DNA of 7,861 bases from an uncultured Paraglaciecola sp. (GCA_905479025.1 CAJQKX010000850.1:1-7861); one strand, 5' to 3'. Shown: positions 1-6,721, counted from the stretch's first letter. The notes: generated from the letters alone by a model not told the origin. Made by a program: numbers and translations.

Positions 1-490
1 AAAGAGATTTTTCGGCCATTAAGGGGTTTCTGCAATTTTTGCAAATATAGGCTTGTTCGCCCTTCACCACTTTATTGTGTCTTCTTATACTTAATTCTAT
101 TGGCCCACATTCACAGCGATAATTGAAGCATTTGCCTTGTACTTTAGTGACATCCATCTGATGATAGGTTTGCCCTTTTACCTCAAATAGATCAAGCATT
201 AGGCTTTGCCACTCTTTACCATGGGGGCGAACTTTTCCAAAAAGTTTATATACCAATAAATGGCAAACTTCATGAGGCACAACCACCTCCAAGAATGCAT
301 CAAGATTGTCAGATAGCAAAATAGGATTAAAACGTAACTCGTTTATTTGTAGTCGAGCACAACCTGCAATTTTACCCCTTTGGTTAAAGCTTATTTTGGG
401 CAACCTGAAGTTCTGCTCAAAGTGAGAACAAGCATGGCTAATACATTGTTCAACTTTTTGAATAACTAATTGTTGGGAATGCAATGACAA
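1..490 (-). CDS. sprT: SprT-family zinc metalloprotease-like protein (C-terminus off the left edge)
   Basis: The frame matches SprT, a cytoplasmic bacterial relative of the Spartan/SprT protease family whose role in bacteria is poorly defined. Counting from the TTG at 490, the zinc-binding HEVCH motif is at residues 73-77. It is preceded by the family block around NQRGKIAGCARLQ (36-48) and followed by RPHGKEW (88-94). A C-terminal zinc ribbon is visible as C126-x-C128 and C150-x-x-C153. The 163 codons seen nearly equal the 165 residues I recall for E. coli SprT, so only a few residues and the stop should be missing. The start is uncertain. The frame contains no ATG between the in-frame TAG at 539-541 and the conserved region. 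The only usual alternative starts are TTG at 490 and at 484, and neither has a clear Shine-Dalgarno site. The 490 start was chosen because it best fits the family length and lies downstream of a plausible promoter. Family call firm, start weak. Confidence 0.85.
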   Translation of the reverse strand, partial: MSLHSQQLVIQKVEQCISHACSHFEQNFRLPKISFNQRGKIAGCARLQINELRFNPILLSDNLDAFLEVVVPHEVCHLLVYKLFGKVRPHGKEWQSLMLDLFEVKGQTYHQMDVTKVQGKCFNYRCECGPIELSIRRHNKVVKGEQAYICKNCRNPLMAEKSL

Positions 491-531
491 AAAATGGTCT
501 ACATCTTGGGTGAGTAACTGACATTGTGAGT

Positions 532-559
532 ATTTTAACTAAAATTCAAGTAAAGCCAA
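532..559 (-). promoter_or_regulatory. Candidate sigma-70 promoter for sprT
   Basis: On the minus strand TTGGCT (559-554) and TAAAAT (537-532) are separated by 16 bases. This predicts a transcript start near 525, about 35 bases before the TTG proposed as the sprT start. Both hexamers are close to consensus, but in AT-rich DNA such matches arise easily, and no experiment supports it. Confidence 0.35.
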
Positions 560-653
560 TCCTTTTAAGTATCTCAATACAAGACCCATTACAAAGTAGA
601 TCTTTAGACTGTCTCTTTTTAACCATGTTTTAGACACAAGTTAGACATAAATC

Positions 654-689
654 AAAAAATCCCAACCATGGTAGACATGATTGGGATTT
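654..689 (-). terminator. Intrinsic terminator downstream of sppA
   Basis: Read on the minus strand, a perfect 9-bp stem (AAATCCCAA paired with TTGGGATTT; plus positions 657-665 and 681-689) encloses a smaller CATG/CATG pairing and a short loop. The run of T begins at the end of the 3' arm and reaches position 654. The hairpin lies about 45 bases after the sppA stop codon, in the right orientation to end sppA transcription and insulate sprT. The plus strand has no T run after it, so it should act in one direction only. Confidence 0.8.
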
Positions 690-732
690 ATTATTCAGCT
701 GTTAGGCTGATGTATCAGAAATATTGAGGTGC

Positions 733-2607
733 TTAGAATTCACAAGCCAAGCAATAAGCATACACACCTTTAGGGTCGTTTAACTTTGATACTGCTTCTA
801 TGTCCGCGGTTAATTCTTTAAACAGGCTCAGAATAGTACTGGATTTTTCTACTTCAAAAGCCCCTTTAAAAGAAACGCTGACGTTTTGAAATAACTCTTT
901 CCAGAACAATTCACTTTTAGACAAGCTTCTTTGGATATAAAGGGTATCGTAGGTTTCCAGGCTAGCTAATTCAGCTGCCGCTTTCACACCGTCCTCTAGG
1001 TATCCTAATTCATCTACTAGGCCTAATTCTAGAGCCGTTTCTCCAATCCAAACACGTCCTTGGGCAATGTTATCGACTTGGTCTTTGCTCATCTCGCGCT
1101 TATCTGCAACCAGTGATATAAATTGATCGTAGCCATGTTCGATGCCTTTTTGCATGATGGCAGCTAATTTAGGATCCAGTGTTTTAGTGATGCCCATGCC
1201 TGCAAATTCAGTGGTACCGACACCATCCGTATGAACACCTAAATAATCTAGGGTGTTTTCAAAGGATAAAAACATGCCGAATATACCTATTGAACCGGTG
1301 ATAGTACTTGGTGCAGCAATGATTTTGTCTGCACCAGCAGAAATCCAATAACCGCCAGAAGCTGCATAGGTACTCATAACAGCCACCACAGGTTTGCCTA
1401 CTGCTTGTAAATTTTCCACTTCTTGACGAATGATTTCTGATGCAAAAGCACTGCCACCAGGTGAGTCCACATATAGCACTACCGATTTAACAGTATCGTC
1501 ATATCTTGCTTTACGTAGTAGCTCAGCCGTACTGTCACCACCTATTTGACCAGGTTTTTTTGTACCGTTTAATATAGTACCTTTAGCTATAACAACGGCG
1601 ACTGTATCGATATTGTTGGGCATGTTTGGTAGTGTCGGGTTGATAATTTTCAGGTAGCTTTTGTAGCTGATGGCGTTGAATCCCATGCCACTTTTATTTT
1701 TACCTACTACTGCCACAATTTCTTGCAGAGCTTGCTCCCGTGTTTTGAGTGCATCAACCCAACCAAAATCCAATGCATATTTTGCAAAGTCTCCGCCTAC
1801 CTGTTCAAATTTTTGTAAGAATATATCTAATTTTTCATCAAAATCATTAACATCTAAACCGCGCGCTTGTGCAACACTTTCTTTGTATTGTGTCCACATC
1901 GCTGTTAACCAGGCTTTGTTTGCTTCTTTTGCCGCATCAGACATATCATCACGAATAAATGGCTCAACTGCTGACTTATATGTGCCCACCTTGAAAACGT
2001 GTGTTTCTGCTTTAAGTTTTTCAATAGCAGATTTGAAATACATGCCAAAACGTCCATAACCTTCAAACATCATAAAACCCATAGGGTTGAGATAAAGGTG
2101 ATCAGCACGACTTGCAATATAATATTGGTTTTGGCTGTAGTAATCGCCAATAGCGTAGATGGGTTTTTCGCTCTCTTTAAAGTTTTCTAATGCCATCGCA
2201 ATTTGTTCTAGCTTATCCAACCCAGCTGTACCTAGACCTTGCAAGTCTAAAACTAAGGCTTTTATACGACGATCTTGTTTTGCATTTTCTATAGTCAGCA
2301 ATACATCTTGCAGCAATATTTCTGGATTATCATCCTCTTGCTCAAAGGCTTCTTCCAGAAACTCGTTGAATGGATCAACCGCTTCCTTCTCTATAACCAA
2401 GTTACCGACTAACTTTAATACCAGAGCAGAATTGGCGGGTACTATGACTTTATTATCATCCTTTAAAAAAACCGAAATCAGACCTAAAAATACAATAATA
2501 AAAATGACGTTGAAAAATAACTTTCGACTAAAGTTTAGTGTGGTCCATAGACCAACAAACAACGACTTCGTCCAACTTTTTCCTGAAGACATAATAGATA
2601 AACACAC
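733..2607 (-). CDS. sppA: Signal peptide peptidase SppA, long (67 kDa) form
   Basis: SppA (protease IV, family S49) is an inner-membrane serine protease that degrades signal peptides after they are cleaved from secreted proteins. The 624-codon frame is close to the 618 residues I recall for E. coli SppA and has the same layout. A membrane anchor lies at about residues 30-48, followed by an N-terminal S49 domain with the catalytic lysine in VGTYKSAVEPF (K211). The C-terminal S49 domain carries the catalytic serine in STYAASGGYW (S417). The tail NDPKGVYAYCLACEF, with C619 and C622, closely matches the E. coli end. The first codon is GTG at 2607. An in-frame ATG at 2592 (MSSGKSW) is the likelier true start and would give 619 residues; neither has a strong Shine-Dalgarno site. 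The gene is divergent from fadH and followed by a terminator at 654-689. No defect is visible. Confidence 0.97.
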   Translation of the reverse strand: MCLSIMSSGKSWTKSLFVGLWTTLNFSRKLFFNVIFIIVFLGLISVFLKDDNKVIVPANSALVLKLVGNLVIEKEAVDPFNEFLEEAFEQEDDNPEILLQDVLLTIENAKQDRRIKALVLDLQGLGTAGLDKLEQIAMALENFKESEKPIYAIGDYYSQNQYYIASRADHLYLNPMGFMMFEGYGRFGMYFKSAIEKLKAETHVFKVGTYKSAVEPFIRDDMSDAAKEANKAWLTAMWTQYKESVAQARGLDVNDFDEKLDIFLQKFEQVGGDFAKYALDFGWVDALKTREQALQEIVAVVGKNKSGMGFNAISYKSYLKIINPTLPNMPNNIDTVAVVIAKGTILNGTKKPGQIGGDSTAELLRKARYDDTVKSVVLYVDSPGGSAFASEIIRQEVENLQAVGKPVVAVMSTYAASGGYWISAGADKIIAAPSTITGSIGIFGMFLSFENTLDYLGVHTDGVGTTEFAGMGITKTLDPKLAAIMQKGIEHGYDQFISLVADKREMSKDQVDNIAQGRVWIGETALELGLVDELGYLEDGVKAAAELASLETYDTLYIQRSLSKSELFWKELFQNVSVSFKGAFEVEKSSTILSLFKELTADIEAVSKLNDPKGVYAYCLACEF

Positions 2608-2653
2608 AAATAAAGAATTTATGCTGCATCCTATCTAAAAACTGCTGTGCTGA

Positions 2654-2667
2654 ACATTTTCAAATGT
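2654..2667. repeat. 14-bp operator-like dyad in the sppA/fadH divergent region
   Basis: ACATTT and AAATGT form a perfect inverted repeat around a 2-base centre. It lies between the divergent starts of sppA and fadH, where a transcription factor could act on either gene. It does not resemble the FadR site as I know it, nor the GAAAC/GTTTC-type PsrA site. In AT-rich DNA a 6-bp dyad can be chance. Confidence 0.25.
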
Positions 2668-2703
2668 AATTTTTTGTAACTTTCTCATCTATGAACAATT
2701 TTT

Positions 2704-2733
2704 TTGAGATAGACTGACTAATATGATTAAAAT
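2704..2733 (+). promoter_or_regulatory. Candidate sigma-70 promoter for fadH
   Basis: TTGAGA (2704-2709) and TAAAAT (2728-2733) are separated by 18 bases. The predicted start of transcription, near 2740, would leave a leader of only about 10 bases before the fadH ATG at 2749. That fits the lack of a visible Shine-Dalgarno site but is unusual. A promoter further upstream is equally possible. Confidence 0.3.
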
Positions 2734-2748
2734 TAAGCCATTTTAGAT

Positions 2749-4776
2749 ATGAAAACACACCCTCACTATCCATATTTATTCGAAAGTCTTGATCTGGGTT
2801 TTACCCAGTTGCCTAATCGTGTGCTGATGGGATCAATGCATCTTGGTTTAGAAGAAGAAAAAAATGGCCTCGAGAAACTAGCTGCGTTTTATGCAGAACG
2901 AGCCGCTGGCGGGGTAGGACTCATTGTCACCGGTGGTGTGAGTCCTAATCGACAAGGGTGGTTATTGCCTTTCGCTGCCCGCATGAGTAATAAAAAGCAT
3001 GCCAAAGAACATCAGGTTATTACAGAAGCGGTGCATCAACACCAAGGTAAAATTTGTCTGCAGATATTACATGCTGGGCGTTATGGCTATCATCCTTTTG
3101 TGGTTGCGCCTTCGGCAATCAAATCACCCATTAATCCTTTTAAACCAAAAGCTATTTCAAAAAGAGGCATTGTCAGCACTATCAACGATTATGCCAATTG
3201 TGCAGCCTTGGCCAAACAGGCGGGATACGATGGTGTGGAAATCATGGGCTCCGAAGGGTATTTTATTAATCAATTTATATGTCCTCGGACTAATCAGCGG
3301 GATGATGAATGGGGTGGTAGTTTTGAAAATCGCTCGCGGATTGCGGTTGAAATAGTCAATGCCGTAAGGCAAAAAGTCGGCACTGATTTTATCATTATAT
3401 TTCGTTTATCCATGTTGGACTTAGTGGAGGGCGGCAGCAATTGGGATGAAGTTGTGGCTCTAGGGAAACTGATTGAGCAGTCTGGCGCTACACTGATTAA
3501 TACCGGTATTGGTTGGCATGAAACGAGGGTGCCCACTATTGGCACTATGGTACCAAGAGGCGCATTTACTTGGGTAACTGAGCGTATGAAAGCTGAGCTA
3601 ACGGTGCCTTTAATTGCAACGAATAGGATCAATACTCCAGAAATTGCTGAAAAGATATTAGCCACTGGTCAAGCTGATATGGTCTCTATGGCTAGGCCTT
3701 TTCTGGCAGATGAAAATTTTGTACGCAAAGCACATCAAGGTAGAAGCAACGAAATCAATACGTGTATCGCTTGTAACCAAGCGTGTTTGGACCATGGTTT
3801 TGAACGCAAACGTGCCAGTTGTTTAGTTAATCCGCGAGCCGGTTACGAAACAGAATTAAATTTCCCCCTTACCACTCACAAGAAAAAAATAGCGGTAGTG
3901 GGTGCAGGGCCGGCTGGTCTAGCCTTCAGTTGTTATGCGGCTGAGCGTGGTCATGAAGTACATTTGTTCGAAAAAAGTACCGAGGTTGGCGGCCAATTTA
4001 ACTATGCTAAACGTATTCCTGGCAAAGAAGAATTTTATGAAACATTACGTTACTTCAAAAAGAGATTAGACGTCACAGGTGTGCATCTCCATCTCGAAAG
4101 TCAGCAGAGTGTTGAGTCTTTAGCTGATGCTCATTTTGAACAGGTGGTGCTTGCCACTGGTATCAAACCAAGAAATGTTAATATTGAAGGTATACAACAC
4201 TCCAAAGTCATGAATTATCTGGATGTGCTCAGAGATAACAAACCGGTAGGTAAAAAGGTAGCGATTATAGGTGCTGGGGGTATTGGTTTTGATGTCGCTG
4301 AATTTTTGGTAGAAGCACACTCTTTAACGACTGAGCCTGAACAATGGCTAAAAAATTGGGGAGTCGATAAAGAGTACAAGCAGGCTGGTGGATTAACTGA
4401 AGCAACCATTGGGGAGCCTGCTAGAGATATATTTTTACTGCAACGAAAAACGACTAAAGTCGGTAAAGGGCTAGGTAAGACTACAGGTTGGATCCACAGG
4501 TCAGCATTACAAAGGAAACAGGTGCAGATGATGGCAGGTGTTGATTATGTCAAAATTGACGACCAAGGTTTACATATCCAAGTGAACAACAAACCACAAA
4601 TATTGGAAGTGGATAATGTGATTTTATGTGCAGGTCAAGAACCCCTAAGAGAGTTACAACAAGGGTTGAAGAATAGAGGCATCACAACTCATCTTATCGG
4701 CGGCGCTGACGTTGCATCAGAACTCGACGCAAAAAGGGCCATCAGGCAAGGCGCTGAATTAGCTGCGAGCATATAA
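2749..4776 (+). CDS. fadH: 2,4-dienoyl-CoA reductase (NADPH), FadH
   Basis: FadH reduces 2,4-dienoyl-CoA intermediates with NADPH so that polyunsaturated fatty acids can enter beta-oxidation. The 675 residues align end to end with E. coli FadH (672 as I recall). The N-terminal part is an Old Yellow Enzyme-type FMN barrel (about 1-330), with the catalytic tyrosine in MGSEGYFINQF (Y171) and histidine in GIGWHE (H257). Four cysteines suited to one 4Fe-4S cluster follow: C339, C342, C346 and C358. The FAD domain opens with VVGAGPAG (383-390), and a second dinucleotide fold with AIIGAGGIGF (505-514) should bind NADPH. The start MKTHPHYPYLFESLDLG fits the family start, but no Shine-Dalgarno sequence is visible before it. 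All key residues are present. The gene is probably monocistronic, since 459 bases separate it from the next plus-strand gene. Confidence 0.97.
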   Translation: MKTHPHYPYLFESLDLGFTQLPNRVLMGSMHLGLEEEKNGLEKLAAFYAERAAGGVGLIVTGGVSPNRQGWLLPFAARMSNKKHAKEHQVITEAVHQHQGKICLQILHAGRYGYHPFVVAPSAIKSPINPFKPKAISKRGIVSTINDYANCAALAKQAGYDGVEIMGSEGYFINQFICPRTNQRDDEWGGSFENRSRIAVEIVNAVRQKVGTDFIIIFRLSMLDLVEGGSNWDEVVALGKLIEQSGATLINTGIGWHETRVPTIGTMVPRGAFTWVTERMKAELTVPLIATNRINTPEIAEKILATGQADMVSMARPFLADENFVRKAHQGRSNEINTCIACNQACLDHGFERKRASCLVNPRAGYETELNFPLTTHKKKIAVVGAGPAGLAFSCYAAERGHEVHLFEKSTEVGGQFNYAKRIPGKEEFYETLRYFKKRLDVTGVHLHLESQQSVESLADAHFEQVVLATGIKPRNVNIEGIQHSKVMNYLDVLRDNKPVGKKVAIIGAGGIGFDVAEFLVEAHSLTTEPEQWLKNWGVDKEYKQAGGLTEATIGEPARDIFLLQRKTTKVGKGLGKTTGWIHRSALQRKQVQMMAGVDYVKIDDQGLHIQVNNKPQILEVDNVILCAGQEPLRELQQGLKNRGITTHLIGGADVASELDAKRAIRQGAELAASI

Positions 4777-4864
4777 GTTGTTGTAAGAACAATGAATAGA
4801 AAGGTGCAGGCTTTATCTATTCTCTGTTGGCTGATTACATTCTAATGCGCAAAGTATATATGAA

Positions 4865-5107
4865 TTAGCAAAATGTTGATGTCATGTTTTTAACCAATTG
4901 ACTGTTCAAGGTCTTAACGGTTTTTTTATGACGTGGTTTGTTTTGGTTTAAGCCCCGGGAAATACTGGTGGCTAAGGCAGGATAGTGCCCCCATAATGCA
5001 TCGATCAGCTCAAATTCTGTTTTACTGAATATCTGTTTTATTTGCGTTTTATCGGATTTATAAGATACACAATGCCTAAATTCTTGCAGAATCAGATATT
5101 TAATCAA
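4865..5107 (-). CDS. Unrecognised 80-codon open frame, doubtful
   Basis: I do not recognise this product. The frame opens with TTG at 5107. It has no ATG before the methionine close to its end, and no Shine-Dalgarno site. Against it being a gene are this weak start and the position between fadH and the csp promoter. In its favour, the middle section (around [21 protein letters not shown]) reads like globular protein. Its third codon positions also carry more C and G than the surrounding DNA. The C-terminal part is basic ([12 protein letters not shown]). No membrane segment or signal peptide is visible. It could be a small real gene, the remains of a longer one, or chance. It would be divergent from csp, with its start close to the csp promoter. 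Confidence 0.3.
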   Translation of the reverse strand: MIKYLILQEFRHCVSYKSDKTQIKQIFSKTEFELIDALWGHYPALATSISRGLNQNKPRHKKTVKTLNSQLVKNMTSTFC

Positions 5108-5123
5108 TAAAGATAAAATTATT

Positions 5124-5152
5124 CCGACATTTTGTAATTAAGCTGTTAAACT
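5124..5152 (+). promoter_or_regulatory. Candidate extended -10 promoter for the cold-shock gene
   Basis: CCGACA (5124-5129) and TAAACT (5147-5152) are 17 bases apart, and the -10 is preceded by TG (5144-5145) as in extended -10 promoters. The predicted start near 5159 gives a leader of about 77 bases that holds the hairpin at 5166-5204. A structured leader of this kind is usual for cold-shock genes. Confidence 0.4.
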
Positions 5153-5165
5153 ATGTCCCGGATTC

Positions 5166-5204
5166 AATATCCTGCTGCGCAATGGTGATAACGCAACAGG
5201 AATT
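5166..5204 (+). promoter_or_regulatory. Stem-loop in the csp 5' leader
   Basis: CCTGCTGCG (5171-5179) pairs with CGCAACAGG (5192-5200), with a single C/A mismatch and a 12-base loop. The stem extends outwards by a T-A pair and, past one bulged A, by AAT with ATT (5166-5168 and 5202-5204). It sits upstream of the ribosome binding site at 5221-5229 without covering it. A role in temperature-dependent translation or mRNA stability is an inference from how cold-shock mRNAs behave in E. coli. The sequence alone does not show it. Confidence 0.5.
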
Positions 5205-5235
5205 AAACTATTTCACTACAAGAAGAGAGTTCAAA

Positions 5236-5442
5236 ATGAGTAAAGGTACAGTAAAGTGGTTCAATGCAGATAAAGGTTTCGGTTTTATAGCTCCAGAAGA
5301 CGGAAGCAAAGATTTATTTGTTCACCATTCAGAAATTCAAGCTGGTGGCGGTTACGCTACTTTGACTGACGGCCAAGCTGTTGAGTTCGAAGTTGGCGAA
5401 GGTCAAAAAGGCCCATGCGCCAATAAAGTAGTTCCTTTATAA
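5236..5442 (+). CDS. Cold-shock protein, CspA family
   Basis: This is a 68-residue single cold-shock domain, a small beta-barrel that binds single-stranded RNA and DNA and acts as an RNA chaperone. The start [10 protein letters not shown] is typical of the family. RNP1 is KGFGFI (13-18) and RNP2 is LFVHH (27-31). The family end [10 protein letters not shown] is present. The ATG at 5236 was chosen over an in-frame ATG at 5182 for two reasons. It has a good Shine-Dalgarno site (GAAGAGAG, 5222-5229), and the 18 extra residues would be unlike the family and would begin inside the loop of the leader hairpin. The long leader suggests post-transcriptional control. I cannot say whether it corresponds to cspA, cspC or cspE, or whether it is truly cold-induced, so no symbol is given. 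Confidence 0.96.
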   Translation: MSKGTVKWFNADKGFGFIAPEDGSKDLFVHHSEIQAGGGYATLTDGQAVEFEVGEGQKGPCANKVVPL

Positions 5443-5456
5443 AAAGAACCACTTTT

Positions 5457-5535
5457 AAACTAGCAATTTAGGCTCGTATTTTGAGCCGGATCTTAACAAG
5501 AAGTTTGTTAAGATCTTTGCTAGATAGTTTTTTTT
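5457..5535 (+). terminator. Terminator of csp with a possible three-way junction
   Basis: After the csp stop codon, CTAGCAA (5460-5466) pairs with TTGCTAG (5517-5523) and encloses two further hairpins. These are GGCTC/GAGCC (5471-5475 and 5483-5487) and a perfect 11-bp stem GATCTTAACAA/TTGTTAAGATC (5489-5499 and 5505-5515). Eight T follow at 5528-5535. In a second register, AAACTA (5457-5462) pairs with TAGTTT (5525-5530) and GCAA with TTGC, leaving a 4-base bulge and five T directly after the stem. Position and T run support intrinsic termination. The branched shape is more elaborate than termination needs. Confidence 0.8.
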
Positions 5536-5689
5536 AATCCCTACTATCAAAATTTCTTAATTTTTTTAAACCATTAAATTTCTCCAAGCTTATCCTGTTT
5601 TTACGTTTCAAATTCCATATTTTTTATAAACTTACTTTTTGAATATCTGTAATATCATATTAATCTGTATGCTTTGGGTTAATAGTTTC

Positions 5690-5734
5690 GTGACTTTGTA
5701 ATACTCCCGTACTCATTGCTTGAGAAAAAGTCAC
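5690..5734. repeat. 8-bp inverted repeat with nested hairpin
   Basis: GTGACTTT (5690-5697) and AAAGTCAC (5727-5734) are perfect inverted copies around 29 bases. The interior holds a small CTCA/TGAG hairpin. It lies in the gap between csp and lpxH. Function unknown; it could be part of a small RNA, an operator or chance. Confidence 0.35.
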
Positions 5735-5784
5735 AGGAATTAAGCCTATTGAAGTGGTCTAGCTATTTCTCATTATCGGTTTCC

Positions 5785-5858
5785 CTATTCTAGTAACAGT
5801 GAATGTGGCTAAGATAAACAATCCATACCTAGTATGGTATAGACGCTGGTTAGAATAG
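5785..5858. repeat. Long-range inverted repeat enclosing a short perfect hairpin
   Basis: CTATTCTA (5785-5792) and TAGAATAG (5851-5858) are perfect inverted copies. Between them CCATAC/GTATGG (5823-5828 and 5832-5837) forms a 6-bp hairpin with a 3-base loop, or a 15-base near-palindrome at DNA level. There is no adjacent T run. Function unknown. Confidence 0.35.
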
Positions 5859-5886
5859 AATAAAAAAGAATAGAAAAGTACTGTGA

Positions 5887-5908
5887 TGACATATTTGCAA
5901 TAATGTCA
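5887..5908. repeat. TGACAT/ATGTCA dyad near the lpxH 3' end
   Basis: TGACAT (5887-5892) and ATGTCA (5903-5908) flank a TTGCAA core. It is the nearest dyad downstream of lpxH on the minus strand, but it lacks a T run, so it is a poor intrinsic terminator. It may help stabilise the lpxH mRNA end or be chance. Confidence 0.25.
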
Positions 5909-5952
5909 GGTCAGTTTGATAGCCAATCTGTGACTATTTTTGTGAAATGGTT

Positions 5953-6684
5953 TCAGTTGAATTTTTGCTGTTGAAGCTCAATTGCTGCAGCGCTAACTTT
6001 GAGTATACTGCCCTGATCATACCAATCACCTAATACTACTCTTTGAGCCGACTGGTTGTTAATTTCTAATGGGTGTATGGCAGGTCTATGGGTATGTCCA
6101 TGGATCAATGTTTTTACTGCAAATTTTTGCATGCAGGCTATGACTTCTTTTGATGTGACATCCATAATTTCAGCGCTAAGTTTAGATTGCTTCTGTTTGC
6201 TGGTAGCACGCCCTTTTCTAGCAAGCTTTCGGCGTGTTGATAATGGAAGGCTCAACATGATTTTTGGCCACCACCAACTGCGTGCTTTTTTACGAAAAGC
6301 TTGGTATTCAGTGTCTTTGGTGCAAAGTTCATCACCATGCATAATAAGCGTTGGCTCACCGTATAAATCTATGACCACTTGTTCTGGTAATATTTTGAAT
6401 CCTGCTTGTTTAGCAAATCGCTGACGGATTAAAAAGTCTCGATTGCCATGAATAAAATAGATTGGTACCCCTGATTGTCGCAAAGTGTTAAATGCCTTAG
6501 CGATGCTCAGAGTAAAACTGTTTTGATCGTCGTCGCCAATCCATACCTCAAACAAATCGCCTAGCACATATAAAGCATCAGCCTGAGGTGCTTGTTCAGA
6601 TAAAAATTGAAATAAACATTGGTTAATGTCGTCTCTGTCAGCAGATAAATGTAGATCGGAAATAAAGTAAGTAAAAGGGATCAT
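5953..6684 (-). CDS. lpxH: UDP-2,3-diacylglucosamine diphosphatase LpxH
   Basis: LpxH hydrolyses UDP-2,3-diacylglucosamine to lipid X (2,3-diacylglucosamine 1-phosphate) and UMP in lipid A synthesis. It works at the cytoplasmic face of the inner membrane. The 243 residues match E. coli LpxH (240 as I recall) throughout. It is a calcineurin-like phosphoesterase, and all the metal-binding motifs are visible: SDLHL (D10, H12), LGDLFEVWIGD (D43), HGNRDF (N81), MHGD (H116) and HGHTHRP (H195, H197). The ATG at 6684 gives a start that fits the family, although no clear Shine-Dalgarno site precedes it. It lies 87 bases downstream of ppiB on the same strand and may be cotranscribed with it, as in E. 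coli. A hairpin without a T run lies in the gap between them. Confidence 0.97.
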   Translation of the reverse strand: MIPFTYFISDLHLSADRDDINQCLFQFLSEQAPQADALYVLGDLFEVWIGDDDQNSFTLSIAKAFNTLRQSGVPIYFIHGNRDFLIRQRFAKQAGFKILPEQVVIDLYGEPTLIMHGDELCTKDTEYQAFRKKARSWWWPKIMLSLPLSTRRKLARKGRATSKQKQSKLSAEIMDVTSKEVIACMQKFAVKTLIHGHTHRPAIHPLEINNQSAQRVVLGDWYDQGSILKVSAAAIELQQQKFN

Positions 6685-6721
6685 GTAATGGGACAGAATA
6701 TTGGTTGTTTATATGAAGCGT

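Larger units (their letters stand above)
5536..5952. other. AT-rich gene-free region with inverted repeats between csp and lpxH
   Basis: These 417 bases lie between the convergent csp and lpxH genes. I see no coding frame of convincing length and no tRNA-like fold. They contain three inverted repeats, listed separately, and short A-rich runs with repeated AATAG units near 5851-5878. None of the repeats is followed by a T run on either strand, so none is an obvious terminator for lpxH. Weak -35/-10-like matches occur but are expected by chance at this AT content. Confidence 0.6.

Noticed and set aside
696..711. TCAGC/GCTGA mini-hairpin between the sppA stop and its terminator
   Set aside because: Only 5 bp, no T run, and a much better terminator lies next to it.
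1670..2638. Plus-strand open frames opposite sppA (1670-2059, 1999-2190, 2159-2638)
   Set aside because: They are antisense to a well-conserved, intact sppA, and their translations resemble no known family.
2999..4409. Other-frame and minus-strand open frames inside fadH (2999-3355, 3157-3372, 3294-3665, 4120-4320, 4215-4409)
   Set aside because: fadH is intact through the whole interval; these frames are by-products of its codon use.
4794..4822. GAATAGA/TCTATTC hairpin after fadH as a terminator
   Set aside because: The 7-bp stem is real but AT-rich, has a large loop and is not followed by a T run, so termination is not supported.
5182..5235. In-frame ATG giving an 86-residue cold-shock protein
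   Set aside because: The extra 18 residues are unlike the family, the ATG lies in a hairpin loop, and the ATG at 5236 has a good Shine-Dalgarno site.
6056..6424. Plus-strand open frame opposite lpxH
   Set aside because: Antisense to conserved lpxH motifs, with no ribosome binding site or recognisable product.
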